The notes beneath the pieces are model-generated. The model had not been told where the DNA came from. It did no database searches and saw nothing but the letters and a program-made list of their open reading frames with translations. Shown here one piece after another: positions 34,713-42,607 of a stretch of 64,000 nt of DNA. How positions within the stretch are numbered: the first letter of the stretch is position 1; the number at the start of each line of letters is the position of its first letter. The DNA comes from Actinoplanes couchii (lineage in GTDB: Bacteria; Actinomycetota; Actinomycetes; Mycobacteriales; Micromonosporaceae). The stretch lies in assembly GCF_016862075.1 (NCBI RefSeq), contig NZ_BOMG01000032.1, forward strand, positions 1-64,000, written 5' to 3'. The translations under genes and the position numbers were made by a program.

Positions 34713-34838
34713 CACTTTCTCAACAAGCCGCGCTTTCTCAACAAGCCGCATGTTCGCAACAAACCGCGCCTTCGCAACAAACCGCGCCTTCGCAACAAAC
34801 CGCGCCTTCACGAGAAACCGCGCCTTCGCGCCAGGCTG
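34713..34838 (+). repeat. 18-bp tandem repeat, seven copies, intergenic
   Basis: Seven consecutive 18-bp units, consensus CGCCTTCGCAACAAACCG, diverging towards both ends (older TTTCTCAACAAGCCG units on the left, ACGAGAAACCG on the right). They fill most of the gap between the LacI and GlxA-like genes. One frame stays open across the array, but no start or ribosome site supports translation. Confidence 0.9.
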
Positions 34839-34907
34839 CCTGATCCGTCCTTTCGGCCGCTTGATCACGTCTCGTTACTTGGGGTTCTGCGGGCCTACCG
34901 TGGCGTT

Positions 34908-35852
34908 ATGCGTCCGGTACGGATCCACTGCCTAGTCCTGCCCGCGGTCAACCTGCTCGATCTGGCCGGGCCGGTCCAGGTCCTGCACACCGCTGCTCAC
35001 CACGGCGGCCGGTACGAGATCGGCTTCGTCGCCGCCCGCCCCGCCGAGCCCTCCGCCCAGGGGCTGGCCTTCGGTTCGCTCGCCCCGCTCCCGCCCGTCG
35101 CACCGGGGGACGTCGTCCTCATCCCCGGGCCCGACCTCACCCAGCGGCTGGAGATCGACGCCCCGACTCTCGACTGGGTCCGTTCCGCCGCCGGCGCGGG
35201 CGCCTCGTTCGTGTCGATCTGCACCGGCGCGATCGTCCTCGGTGACGCCGGGCTGCTCGACGGGCGGCGGTGCACCAGCCACTGGAGCGTGATCGAGGCG
35301 ATGCGACTGCGGTACCCGGCCGCCCTGGTCGACGACTCGGTGCTCTACGTCCGGGACGGCGCCGTCGCCACCAGCGCCGGGATCGCGTCCGGAATCGATC
35401 TGGCACTCGCCCTCGTCGAGGACGACCTTGGACCGGCGGTCGCCGCGGCCGTCGCCAGGGAGCTGGTGGTCCACGTGCGCCGCAACGGGTCGTCGGCGCC
35501 GCAGAGCCCGTTCCTCAGCCGCCGTGATCACCTGGATCCGGTGGTCCACCGGGTGCAACAGCTGCTCGCCGACCGGTTCGCCGAAGCGCACACGCTGCCG
35601 TCGCTGGCCCGGGCCGCACACGTGTCGGTGCGGGCGCTGACGGCCGCGTTCACCGCCGCGACCGGGGTGACACCACTGCAGTACCAGCAGGAACTCCGGA
35701 TCGGGCACGCCGGGAACCTGCTCACCGCCACCGGCCGGCCGATCGACGACATCGCCCGGGACTGCGGGTACGCCGACGCCCGCCACTTCCGCCGCCTCTT
35801 CACCGAACGGCACGGGGTGTCACCACGCGCGTTCCGGGCCGCACACCGATGA
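34908..35852 (+). CDS. GlxA-family regulator (DJ-1/PfpI plus AraC HTH)
   Basis: A 314-residue protein with an N-terminal DJ-1/PfpI domain (IHCLVLPAVNLLDLAGPVQVL; nucleophile-elbow Cys in VSICTGAIVLGDAGLLDGRRCTSHW) and a C-terminal AraC HTH pair (LPSLARAAHVSVRALTAAF and IDDIARDCGYADARHFRRLF). Such proteins sense small metabolites and activate nearby genes. The ATG at 34908 gives the family-standard N-terminus; upstream in-frame sequence is the tandem repeat. It overlaps the next gene as ATGA, and that gene encodes another DJ-1 domain, so they may act on one signal. Confidence 0.9.
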   Translation: MRPVRIHCLVLPAVNLLDLAGPVQVLHTAAHHGGRYEIGFVAARPAEPSAQGLAFGSLAPLPPVAPGDVVLIPGPDLTQRLEIDAPTLDWVRSAAGAGASFVSICTGAIVLGDAGLLDGRRCTSHWSVIEAMRLRYPAALVDDSVLYVRDGAVATSAGIASGIDLALALVEDDLGPAVAAAVARELVVHVRRNGSSAPQSPFLSRRDHLDPVVHRVQQLLADRFAEAHTLPSLARAAHVSVRALTAAFTAATGVTPLQYQQELRIGHAGNLLTATGRPIDDIARDCGYADARHFRRLFTERHGVSPRAFRAAHR

Positions 35853-37408
35853 GGCGCCTCGTCGTCCTGCTGCTGACGCTCGTCGTGCCGGCGGCGATGC
35901 TGGGCGCCGGCTTCACGCTGACCATGAACAGATCGTTCCCCGGCTCTTCTACCGGATCTACCGGACCTCTTGTCGGTCCTTTTGCCGGCTCCGGTGTTTC
36001 TCCGGCGGGCCGGATCCCGGTCGCGATCCTGCTCGGCAGCGGTGGTTCGGTGGCGACCGATGTCCTCGGCCCCTACGACGTGCTGGCTGGTTCGCCCGCC
36101 TTCGACGTGTTCACGGTCGGCGTGGGCACCGCCCCGGTGGCCCTGTCCGGCGGCCTGCGGACCGTTCCTGATCACTCGGTCGACGATCTGGACTCCGGCC
36201 GGGCACCGTGGCCGGAGATCGTGGTGGTCCCGGCGTTCACCGACCCGGCCGGCGACCCCGAACTGCTCACCCTGATCGAACGGGTCCACGACCGCAGCGG
36301 CCTGATCTTCGGGGTGTGCGCCGGAACAAGGGTCCTCACCCACACCGGAATCCTGAACGGCCGCCGGGCCACCTCGTTCTGGTCCGACCTGGACGGCCTG
36401 CGCCGGAGCCATCCCGGAACCACATGGATCAGCGGACAACGCTGGGTACGCGACGGCCGGATCCTGACCACGGCCGGTGTCAGCTCCGGAATCCTGGGAG
36501 CGTTACAACTGGTGAAGGAGCTGGCCGGCCCGTCCGAGGAACAACGCATCGGCGCCCGCATCAACTACCCCGGTTGGAACAGCGACTCCACCACGATCCC
36601 GGCCCAGCGGATCACGGCCTCCGACTACCCGTACCCGCTCCACGCCCTGCTCCCCTGGTTCCAGCCCCGCTACGGCCTGGTGCTGCCCCCGAGAACCGAG
36701 GAGATCGACATCGCCGCGGCGGCCGAACTCTACGGAGGCGTCGCGTTCACCGCCCACGTCATCCCACTCGCCGAGGCCGGAGAGATCACCACCGCCCACG
36801 GATTCCGCCTGCTGACCACCCCGATCAGCGAGGCCCCACAGTTGGACCGCCTGATCATTCCCGGACTCCGGTCCGGGTCCGGGCTCCCGTCTTTGTCCGG
36901 GCGCTCATCCCCACCTGAACTCCCACACGGGCCCGGGCTCCCGTCTTTGTCCGAGCGTTCATCCCCAGCTGAACTCCCATCCGGGTCCGGGCTTCCGTCT
37001 TTGTCCGGGCTTCCTTCCTCGGCCGGGCTCCCTTTTCCTGCCGGTCTTCCCTCTTTGGCCGAGCTTCCGGCCGGTGTGCCGGTTTTTCTGCCGCAAGCCG
37101 TCGAGGAGCCGGGGGATTCCGGATTTGACCCGATACTCCGTGACATCGCCCGCACCGACGGTCGTGGGGTAGCTGCGACGGCCGCGAAATACATCGAGTA
37201 CCCGGCGCCGGTACTTCCCTCCGGAGCGCCCTTCCCCTGGCGGATCACGCTCCTGGCCGCCGGATTGTTCCTGCTCACGACCGCCGGATGGGCGGTGGCT
37301 CAGGTCGTCTCGCGCGTGCGGCGATCCGTCGTCCCCCAACCCTTTTCTGATACGAATCAGCAGGTCCCCGCCGAATCCGAGTCGCACCGTGGCCACACCG
37401 CGAGGTGA
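35849..37408 (+). CDS. Membrane-anchored DJ-1/PfpI-domain protein
   Basis: A 519-residue protein with a membrane or signal segment at residues 4-24, a DJ-1/PfpI domain (about 50-240) with Cys157 in GVCAGTRVLTHTGILNGRRAT, a second region resembling half of another such domain (about 250-340), a repeat-rich Pro/Ser/Leu linker, and a C-terminal membrane segment (ITLLAAGLFLLTTAGWAVAQVV). The DJ-1 domain is similar to that of the upstream GlxA-like regulator, and the genes overlap by four bases. Placing the domain outside the membrane suggests an extracytoplasmic sensor or hydrolase partner; this is inference. Confidence 0.8.
   Translation: MRRLVVLLLTLVVPAAMLGAGFTLTMNRSFPGSSTGSTGPLVGPFAGSGVSPAGRIPVAILLGSGGSVATDVLGPYDVLAGSPAFDVFTVGVGTAPVALSGGLRTVPDHSVDDLDSGRAPWPEIVVVPAFTDPAGDPELLTLIERVHDRSGLIFGVCAGTRVLTHTGILNGRRATSFWSDLDGLRRSHPGTTWISGQRWVRDGRILTTAGVSSGILGALQLVKELAGPSEEQRIGARINYPGWNSDSTTIPAQRITASDYPYPLHALLPWFQPRYGLVLPPRTEEIDIAAAAELYGGVAFTAHVIPLAEAGEITTAHGFRLLTTPISEAPQLDRLIIPGLRSGSGLPSLSGRSSPPELPHGPGLPSLSERSSPAELPSGSGLPSLSGLPSSAGLPFPAGLPSLAELPAGVPVFLPQAVEEPGDSGFDPILRDIARTDGRGVAATAAKYIEYPAPVLPSGAPFPWRITLLAAGLFLLTTAGWAVAQVVSRVRRSVVPQPFSDTNQQVPAESESHRGHTAR
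36875..37036 (+). repeat. 54-bp in-frame repeat, three copies
   Basis: Three 54-bp units encode 18-residue repeats of the form GSGLPSLSGRSSPPELPH, diverging in the third copy and trailing into further GLPSLAELP motifs to about 37072. The array forms the linker between the folded part and the C-terminal membrane segment. Confidence 0.85.
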
Positions 37409-37478
37409 GCGCGGCGCAAGGTATCCCCGCGACCGCCGGGCCGGTAGCGGTGGTCACCGGCTGTCAGCCGCCGCCGCT

Positions 37479-37569
37479 GATCCGGTCCCACCGGCCAGGG
37501 GGATCCGGTCCCGCGGGTCAGGGGGATCCGGTCCCGCGGGTCAGGGGGATCCGGTCCCGCGGGTCAGGG
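37479..37569. repeat. 23-bp intergenic tandem repeat, four copies
   Basis: Three near-identical 23-bp units beginning GATCCGGTCCCGCGGGTCA, and a diverged first copy, lie in the 37409-37682 gap. The unit contains the palindrome CCCGCGGG. The length is not a multiple of three, consistent with non-coding DNA. The gap shows no gene. Confidence 0.9.
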
Positions 37570-37682
37570 TGATTCTCCGGGCCTGGCCGATCCGCCGCCC
37601 AGTTAGGGTGATGTCGATGATCTGTTGCCGGGTCGGTGACGCGGGGGTCGACGCCAGCGCCCGTCGCACCGCATCGCGCATG

Positions 37683-38660
37683 TCAGGCTGCTGCGGGGAG
37701 AGCGGGGCCCAGCAGGAGGCCGCCGTCGATGATCAAGTCGGTTCCGGTCATGAAAGCGGCGGCGGGGGACGTCAAGTAGAGCAGGGCCTCGGTGATGTCG
37801 GTGGGGGTTCCCAGGCGGGGCACCGCGAACGGGGACGGGTCGTAGAAGTCCGCGATCGGGCGGGCGCCGGGGCCGGCCGGTTCGGAGATCAGTCTGGTGT
37901 CCACCACTCCGGGGTGCAGGGCGTTGACCCGGATGCCGTCCCGGGCCAGCTCCAGGGCCGCGCTGCTGGTCAGGCCGCGGATCGCCCATTTGGCCGCTAC
38001 GTACGGGGCGTACATCGCCGTCCCTCCGTACGCCATCGTGGAACCGATGTTGACGATCACGCCGCCGCCGGCCCGGCGCATCGACGGGGTGACCGCCCGG
38101 ATGCCCAGGAACTGGCCGGTCACATTGGTCGCCAGCGTGCGGTCCCAGGTCTGCCGGTCGGTGGACTCCACGGTGGCCGGCGGATTCTGCACCCCGGCGT
38201 TGTTCACCAGAATCGTCACCGAGCCGAACCGTTGCTCGGCCGCGGACACGGCACCCGCCCAGTCCGCCTCGCTGGTCACGTCCAGACGGACCGCCATCGC
38301 GCGCTCGCCCAACTCGGCGGCCAGATCGAGCGGCACCCCCGGCAGGGCACCATTCCGACCGAGCCGACGCTGCTGTTCGGACCGAACCGAATCATCGGCA
38401 CCGCTCCGAACGCCGGTCCGAATCGGATCATCGGCACCGCTCCGGACACCAGACCGGATCGGATCACCGGCACGGCTCGGGACACCGGACCGAATCGGAT
38501 CATCGGTGCTGGTCCGGACGCTGGACCGGTTCGGATCATCGGCGCTGGTCCGGACGCCGATGATCACGTTTGCGCCCTCGGCGTGGTAGGCCCGCGCGTG
38601 GCTCGAGCCCATCCCGCCGGTGCCGCCGGTGATCAGGACGGTCTGTCCACTGAATCGCAT
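37683..38660 (-). CDS. SDR-family oxidoreductase with repeat insertion
   Basis: A 325-residue short-chain dehydrogenase. The cofactor motif is TGGTGGMG (from residue 11), the NNAG motif is present, and the catalytic Ser/Tyr/Lys are in NIGSTMAYGG and YVAAK. Typical SDRs have about 250 residues; the excess is a 12-residue tandem repeat inserted after the second beta strand (VIIGVR), about residues 36-96. The ATG at 38660 follows GAGGGGAC. The divergent TetR gene and palindromes between suggest TetR control. The substrate is unknown. Confidence 0.88.
   Translation of the reverse strand: MRFSGQTVLITGGTGGMGSSHARAYHAEGANVIIGVRTSADDPNRSSVRTSTDDPIRSGVPSRAGDPIRSGVRSGADDPIRTGVRSGADDSVRSEQQRRLGRNGALPGVPLDLAAELGERAMAVRLDVTSEADWAGAVSAAEQRFGSVTILVNNAGVQNPPATVESTDRQTWDRTLATNVTGQFLGIRAVTPSMRRAGGGVIVNIGSTMAYGGTAMYAPYVAAKWAIRGLTSSAALELARDGIRVNALHPGVVDTRLISEPAGPGARPIADFYDPSPFAVPRLGTPTDITEALLYLTSPAAAFMTGTDLIIDGGLLLGPALPAAA
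38376..38556 (-). repeat. 36-bp in-frame repeat inside SDR gene, five copies
   Basis: The marker ATCATCGGC/ATCACCGGC recurs at exactly 36-bp steps (38391, 38427, 38463, 38499, 38535). On the minus strand the units encode SGADDPIRTGVR-like dodecapeptides. The array interrupts the Rossmann fold just after beta-2, the loop that selects NAD or NADP. Confidence 0.95.
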
Positions 38661-38681
38661 GCTGTCCCCTCATTGAGGTGA

Positions 38682-38743
38682 GGTGAGCCGGTCAGCTCAC
38701 CACCGAAGGTTAAGCCGTCCGCCGATGGCGAGTCAAGTGACTC
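38682..38743. promoter_or_regulatory. Palindromes in the SDR/TetR intergenic region
   Basis: GGTGAGC(6)GCTCACC at 38682-38701 and GAGTCA-AG-TGACTC at 38730-38743 are both perfect inverted repeats sharing the GTGAC/GTGAG core. They sit between the divergent SDR and TetR genes, where a TetR dimer site would be expected. Confidence 0.7.
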
Positions 38744-38768
38744 ACCTCGCCACCGGCATACTGTGGGC

Positions 38769-39395
38769 ATGACCGCCGCGCCGTCCACCTATCACCGCCG
38801 CGTCGCCGAGCAGAAGCGCGCCGCGATCCTGGAAGCGGCCACCGGGCTGTTCCTGGCCTCGGGATACGACGGCACCTCGCTCGCCCGGATCGCCGAGTCC
38901 GCGGGGGTCTCGAAGGCCACCCTGTTCAAGCAGTTCCCGACCAAGGCGGCACTGTTCGACGCGATCGTCACCGAGTCGTGGCAGGTGGATGACGCGGACG
39001 GGCCGCAGCCTCCGGCCACCGATCTGCGCGCGGGGCTGACCACGATCGGCGGGCGGTATGTGGAGCTGCTGACCCGGCCCGGCATGACGGCCCTGTTCCG
39101 GATCGTGATCGCCGAGTTGCCGCGTTTCCCGGAGCTCGGCGAGGCCCAGTTCAGCCGGGGGAAGATGCCGTATTTCGAGTCGGTACGCCGCTATCTGGCC
39201 GCCACGGACGCCGCCGGAACGGCCACGGTGCCCGATCCGGAGCTGGCCGCCACCCAGTTCCTGGGCATGATCTCGAACTTCGTCTTCTGGCCGACCCTGC
39301 TCCTGACCCACTGGGAGCCGGGCGCCGAGGCACACCGCCACGCGGTCGACGAGGCCGTCACGACGATGGTCGCCCGCTACGCCCGCCAGGTGTGA
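38769..39395 (+). CDS. TetR-family transcriptional regulator
   Basis: A 208-residue TetR protein. The N-terminal helix-turn-helix is in GTSLARIAESAGVSKATLFKQFPTKAALFDAIV. The C-terminal half (from about 75) is the ligand-binding dimerisation part and resembles the AefR-like C-terminal type, a weak call. CATACT about seven bases before the start suggests a leaderless transcript from ATG 38769; GTG 38763 is alternative. It probably represses the divergent SDR gene. The downstream gap (39396-39647) contains nothing I recognise. Confidence 0.88.
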   Translation: MTAAPSTYHRRVAEQKRAAILEAATGLFLASGYDGTSLARIAESAGVSKATLFKQFPTKAALFDAIVTESWQVDDADGPQPPATDLRAGLTTIGGRYVELLTRPGMTALFRIVIAELPRFPELGEAQFSRGKMPYFESVRRYLAATDAAGTATVPDPELAATQFLGMISNFVFWPTLLLTHWEPGAEAHRHAVDEAVTTMVARYARQV

Positions 39396-39647
39396 CGCTT
39401 CGCCGGGCCGTTCGACCGGGGTGATCGATGTGCGGTGGCCGGGCGGCATCGGTCGCTGGATCGGCGGCTGAGATGTCGCCGGGCGCAATCGGACACGTGG
39501 GGTCAGCGCGGCCCCGGCCGAGGACGTGCGGCCCGGCCGGTGACCGTCGCATCCGGCCCGGCGGTCGCGGGGCGGCGGTGAGTGCCGCCGGCCTCGCGTC
39601 TGGTCACGGGACGGACCGATGTGGCGGCGCCCCGGACTCGTACAAAA

Positions 39648-40025
39648 TCAGCCTCTCAAGCCTTTGAGACGTTGGGCCAGGCTCGGCGGGGGCGGTGGGG
39701 GAACCGGGCGCCGCGGGCCGGTGGCGGGGCGGGAGCGGCCGATCGGGCGGTCGTAGTCGGCGGCGGCGATGGCGTCGATAACCTGCTCCTCGGTGAAGTC
39801 CTCGGAGCCGGGGATCGAGTCGACGAAGCCGACCAGCACGCCGTCGCGCATGACCTGCGCTTTCAGGGCCGCCGATCCGTCGTCGCCCCAGGTCGCCTCG
39901 CGGCCGTCGGGGAGGACCACCCGGACCGCCCAGGTGGAGCGGCCGGCGCTGGGGAGTTTGAGGTGGGCGAACACGTTGCGCTCACGAAGGCTGGCGACGA
40001 CTCGGCGGGCGCGGCTCTCTTGCAT
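39648..40025 (-). CDS. Conserved hypothetical protein
   Basis: A 125-residue protein of unknown function. It starts MQESRARRVVASLRERNVFAHL, has a compact alpha/beta middle with WAVRVVLPDGREATWGDDGS and ends in a Pro-rich PVPPPPPPSLAQRLKGL tail. There is no signal peptide or membrane segment. The ATG at 40025 is chosen because sequence upstream of it lacks family-like character; a start at 40175 would run over the promoter of the divergent esterase gene. Confidence 0.6.
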   Translation of the reverse strand: MQESRARRVVASLRERNVFAHLKLPSAGRSTWAVRVVLPDGREATWGDDGSAALKAQVMRDGVLVGFVDSIPGSEDFTEEQVIDAIAAADYDRPIGRSRPATGPRRPVPPPPPPSLAQRLKGLRG

Positions 40026-40177
40026 GATCGAAACGCTAGCTCGCTCGTCTGGACGATCGCTGAGGATCCCCTGAACCTGAGCATATTGACGAACGCTACT
40101 ACTTTGACACACCGATTTCACCGGATTCCTTTTCACGGGAGGCGGGCTTACCGTTCGGTAACCGAAGGGGGCCATCG

Positions 40178-40945
40178 ATGAGATCGGTAACCGTCCTCGC
40201 CGTCACATCCCTGCTGAGCTTGGCTTTTACCGCCCCGGCGCAGGCTGCGGGCACTGTTTACGCCGCGCTCGGCGACTCCTACTCCTCCGGTGTCGGTGCA
40301 CCGAGCCAGACCGGGATCTGCCTGCGCAGCAACCACAGTTACGCGTCCCGCTGGGCGGCCCGCAACAACCCGGCCACCTTCCAGTTCCTGGCCTGCAGCG
40401 GCGCCACCACCGACGACGTGCGGGCCGGCCAGATCCCGGCGCTGAAGTCCGGCGCCGACCTGATCAGCATCACCGTCGGCGGCAACGACGCCGGGTTCGC
40501 GCCGACCGTCGTCACCTGCCTCACCGCCAGTGACTCCGCGTGCGCGGCCAAGGTGAATCAGGGCAAGGCGTACGTGGCGAACACGCTCCCCGGCAAGCTC
40601 GACGCCACCTACGCGGCGATCCGGGCGAAGGCGCCGGGGGCGAAGGTGATCGTCCTGTCGTATCCGCTGATCTTCGACACCGCGGCGGTGATCTGCGAGA
40701 TGAGCGTCGCCAAGCGCAAGGCGATCAACGACGGGGCCCGGGTCCTCGACGAGATGATCGAGCAGCGGGCCGAGGCGGCCGGGTTCGTCTACGCCGAGGT
40801 GCGGGACGAGTTCAGCGGTCACGGGGTGTGCTCGAAGTCACGGTACCTCAACGGCCTGACCATCGTCCCGCCACAGAATTCCTACCACCCCAACAGCAGC
40901 GGGTACGCCGACGGGTACCTGCCCGCGCTCAGCGACGCCGTCTGA
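40178..40945 (+). CDS. Secreted SGNH/GDSL esterase-lipase
   Basis: A 255-residue secreted hydrolase with signal peptide (cleavage near PAQAA). Block I is GDSYSSG with Ser34, the oxyanion Gly and Asn are in VGGNDAG, and the catalytic His is in SYHPN. The usual Asp of the D-x-x-H block V is not present, so it resembles the Streptomyces SCO-type esterase with a Ser-His dyad. Six cysteines fit three disulphides. GAAGGGGG precedes the ATG. A TTACCGTTCGGTAA palindrome (40149-40162) directly upstream may be regulatory. Confidence 0.92.
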   Translation: MRSVTVLAVTSLLSLAFTAPAQAAGTVYAALGDSYSSGVGAPSQTGICLRSNHSYASRWAARNNPATFQFLACSGATTDDVRAGQIPALKSGADLISITVGGNDAGFAPTVVTCLTASDSACAAKVNQGKAYVANTLPGKLDATYAAIRAKAPGAKVIVLSYPLIFDTAAVICEMSVAKRKAINDGARVLDEMIEQRAEAAGFVYAEVRDEFSGHGVCSKSRYLNGLTIVPPQNSYHPNSSGYADGYLPALSDAV

Positions 40946-41011
40946 CGGGGCAACCGGACGGCAACGGGACCGGACCCGGATCCGCCGCCCACGATCGCCA
41001 TAGTTCTCGTC

Positions 41012-41290
41012 ATGGCCCGAGTGAACACGCTGATTTTCCTGGTCGTCGTCGCGTTCGCCGTGGTGGCACTGATCGACTGCCTGAGCACCGGCCGGGACCG
41101 CGTCTCGTCGTTCCCGCGCCGCGCGTGGGTGGTGCTCATCCTGCTCTGCCCGATCTTCGGCCCGGCCGCATGGTTCCGGGCCGGGCGGGCGCCCCGGGCC
41201 GTGTCTCAGGCGCCCGTCGCCCGGCCGTTCGGACCTGAGGACGACCCGGATTTTGTACGCCGGCTGGCGGAGTCCCTGCGTAACCCATGA
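41012..41290 (+). CDS. Small membrane protein, PLD-nuclease N-terminal domain type
   Basis: A 92-residue protein with two membrane segments (residues 7-23 and 39-55). ALIDCLST followed by FPRRAWVVLILLCPIFGPAAWF matches the PLDc_N domain, which occurs either fused to phospholipase D or, as here, alone in actinobacteria. Its function as a stand-alone protein is unknown. A strong hairpin follows the stop. Confidence 0.8.
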   Translation: MARVNTLIFLVVVAFAVVALIDCLSTGRDRVSSFPRRAWVVLILLCPIFGPAAWFRAGRAPRAVSQAPVARPFGPEDDPDFVRRLAESLRNP

Positions 41291-41308
41291 CTTTTCCCAC
41301 CCCCGGTG

Positions 41309-41350
41309 GAACGGGCGAGGTGCTCTCGGGCACCTCGCCCGTTCTGTTTT
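41309..41350 (+). terminator. Rho-independent terminator
   Basis: A perfect 15-bp stem (GAACGGGCGAGGTGC, 41309-41323, with its complement at 41330-41344) and a six-base loop, followed by TGTTTT. It ends the PLDc_N gene 18 bases before the next ATG. Confidence 0.92.
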
Positions 41351-41367
41351 CCCCGTACCCTCCCGGG

Positions 41368-42600
41368 ATGAAGACGCGCAACCGCATGCTCACGGCCGGT
41401 GCGGGCCTGATGACGGTGGCCCTGACGGGCTGCAGCACGCCGATGGTGGAGCCGATCAAGCCGCTGGAGCCGATCCCGGCGATCACCGCCGGTGCGAAGC
41501 AGTTCGACCCCCCGGTCCGGTTCAGCGACCAGCCGCTGAACGTCGGTCTGCCGCCCGGTGGTGACGCGCTGCTGCACGGGCCGCTCGTGTTCTTCGGGAC
41601 GTCCGAGGCCGTCACGGTCACCGATGTGCGCACCGGGCAGGAGGTGGCCGAACTGGCGCCGGAGAACAAGCCGGGCACCGTCAGCGGCGACCCGGCCGGC
41701 GCCGACTACCACGACGCGGTGCTGGTCACGTCCTCGGCGGGCGAGCGGGTGGTGGTGCCGTACGTGACCGTCGAGACCGGCTCCGGCACCGCCCGGGACC
41801 GGGAGAAGGCGGAACTGGTCGTCGCCGACGCCGCCACCGGGCAGAGCGCCGGGGTGCTCCAGGTGGACGTCCCGGCGAACGCCTACGACTACAGCACCGA
41901 CGGCCGGCTCGCCGTCGCCGGGACCAGCGGCGACCTCGTGGTGCTGGTGTTCGAGGGCAGTGAACAGCTCGCCCCGGAGACGGTCGCCGTCGACGTGGTC
42001 ACCGGGAAGACCGTGTGGCGGCGGCCCGGCCTGGCCGCCGCGGCGGTGCTCGGGGACACCGTGATCGGCGCGGACGGCCTCGAGACGCGGCACCTGGCCG
42101 GCGCCGCCGTCGCGGACGGTGTGCAGCGCTGGAAGCAGACGCAGACCCAGGTTCTGCGGATCACCCCGGCCGGCCCCAAGTACGCCACGGTCCACGGCCG
42201 CAAGAACGACGGCAGTTTCACCCGGATCCTCACCCTGGTGGACGCGGCGGGCGCGGCGGCCGGTGAGTTCGATCCGGCGAACGACTTCACCGACTGCTTC
42301 TACGACGAGCAGTCGACCACCGTCTGCGCCGGCTACGGCAACGGCGCCCAGTTCGCGATCGGGTTCGACGCGACCACCGCGGCGGTGCTGTGGCGGCTCC
42401 CGACCCAGGACCGGCTCGCCCCACGGGTCGGCGCCGCCTGGCACGGCGCCGTCTACGGCGAGGTGAAGACCCGGGCGGTGGCCCTGGACGCCCGCACCGG
42501 CGCCGACCGGGAGAACAGCGACGGCCTGGCGATCCCGGCCGCCGTCAACGGGTACGGGGCGCTGACCAGCACCCCGCAGTTCTTCCCCGCGGTCGGCTGA
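41368..42600 (+). CDS. Lipoprotein with beta-propeller (PQQ-like) fold
   Basis: A 410-residue lipoprotein with lipobox ALTGC near residue 21. Repeating strand pairs such as VTVTDVRTGQEVAEL, LVVADAATGQSAGVL, VAVDVVTGKTVWRRPG and AIGFDATTAAVLWRLP are typical blades of PQQ/outer-membrane-assembly-like propellers; about seven can be seen. It is likely a surface-bound scaffold rather than an enzyme. The ATG at 41368 gives the lipoprotein signal; the in-frame extension to 41287 overlaps the terminator. Its 3' end is duplicated in the 25 bases that follow. Confidence 0.8.
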   Translation: MKTRNRMLTAGAGLMTVALTGCSTPMVEPIKPLEPIPAITAGAKQFDPPVRFSDQPLNVGLPPGGDALLHGPLVFFGTSEAVTVTDVRTGQEVAELAPENKPGTVSGDPAGADYHDAVLVTSSAGERVVVPYVTVETGSGTARDREKAELVVADAATGQSAGVLQVDVPANAYDYSTDGRLAVAGTSGDLVVLVFEGSEQLAPETVAVDVVTGKTVWRRPGLAAAAVLGDTVIGADGLETRHLAGAAVADGVQRWKQTQTQVLRITPAGPKYATVHGRKNDGSFTRILTLVDAAGAAAGEFDPANDFTDCFYDEQSTTVCAGYGNGAQFAIGFDATTAAVLWRLPTQDRLAPRVGAAWHGAVYGEVKTRAVALDARTGADRENSDGLAIPAAVNGYGALTSTPQFFPAVG

Positions 42601-42607
42601 CCAGGTT

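Noticed and set aside
39396..39647. A possible small gene on either strand
   Set aside because: Open frames exist but lack ribosome sites, domain-like composition or any recognisable motif.
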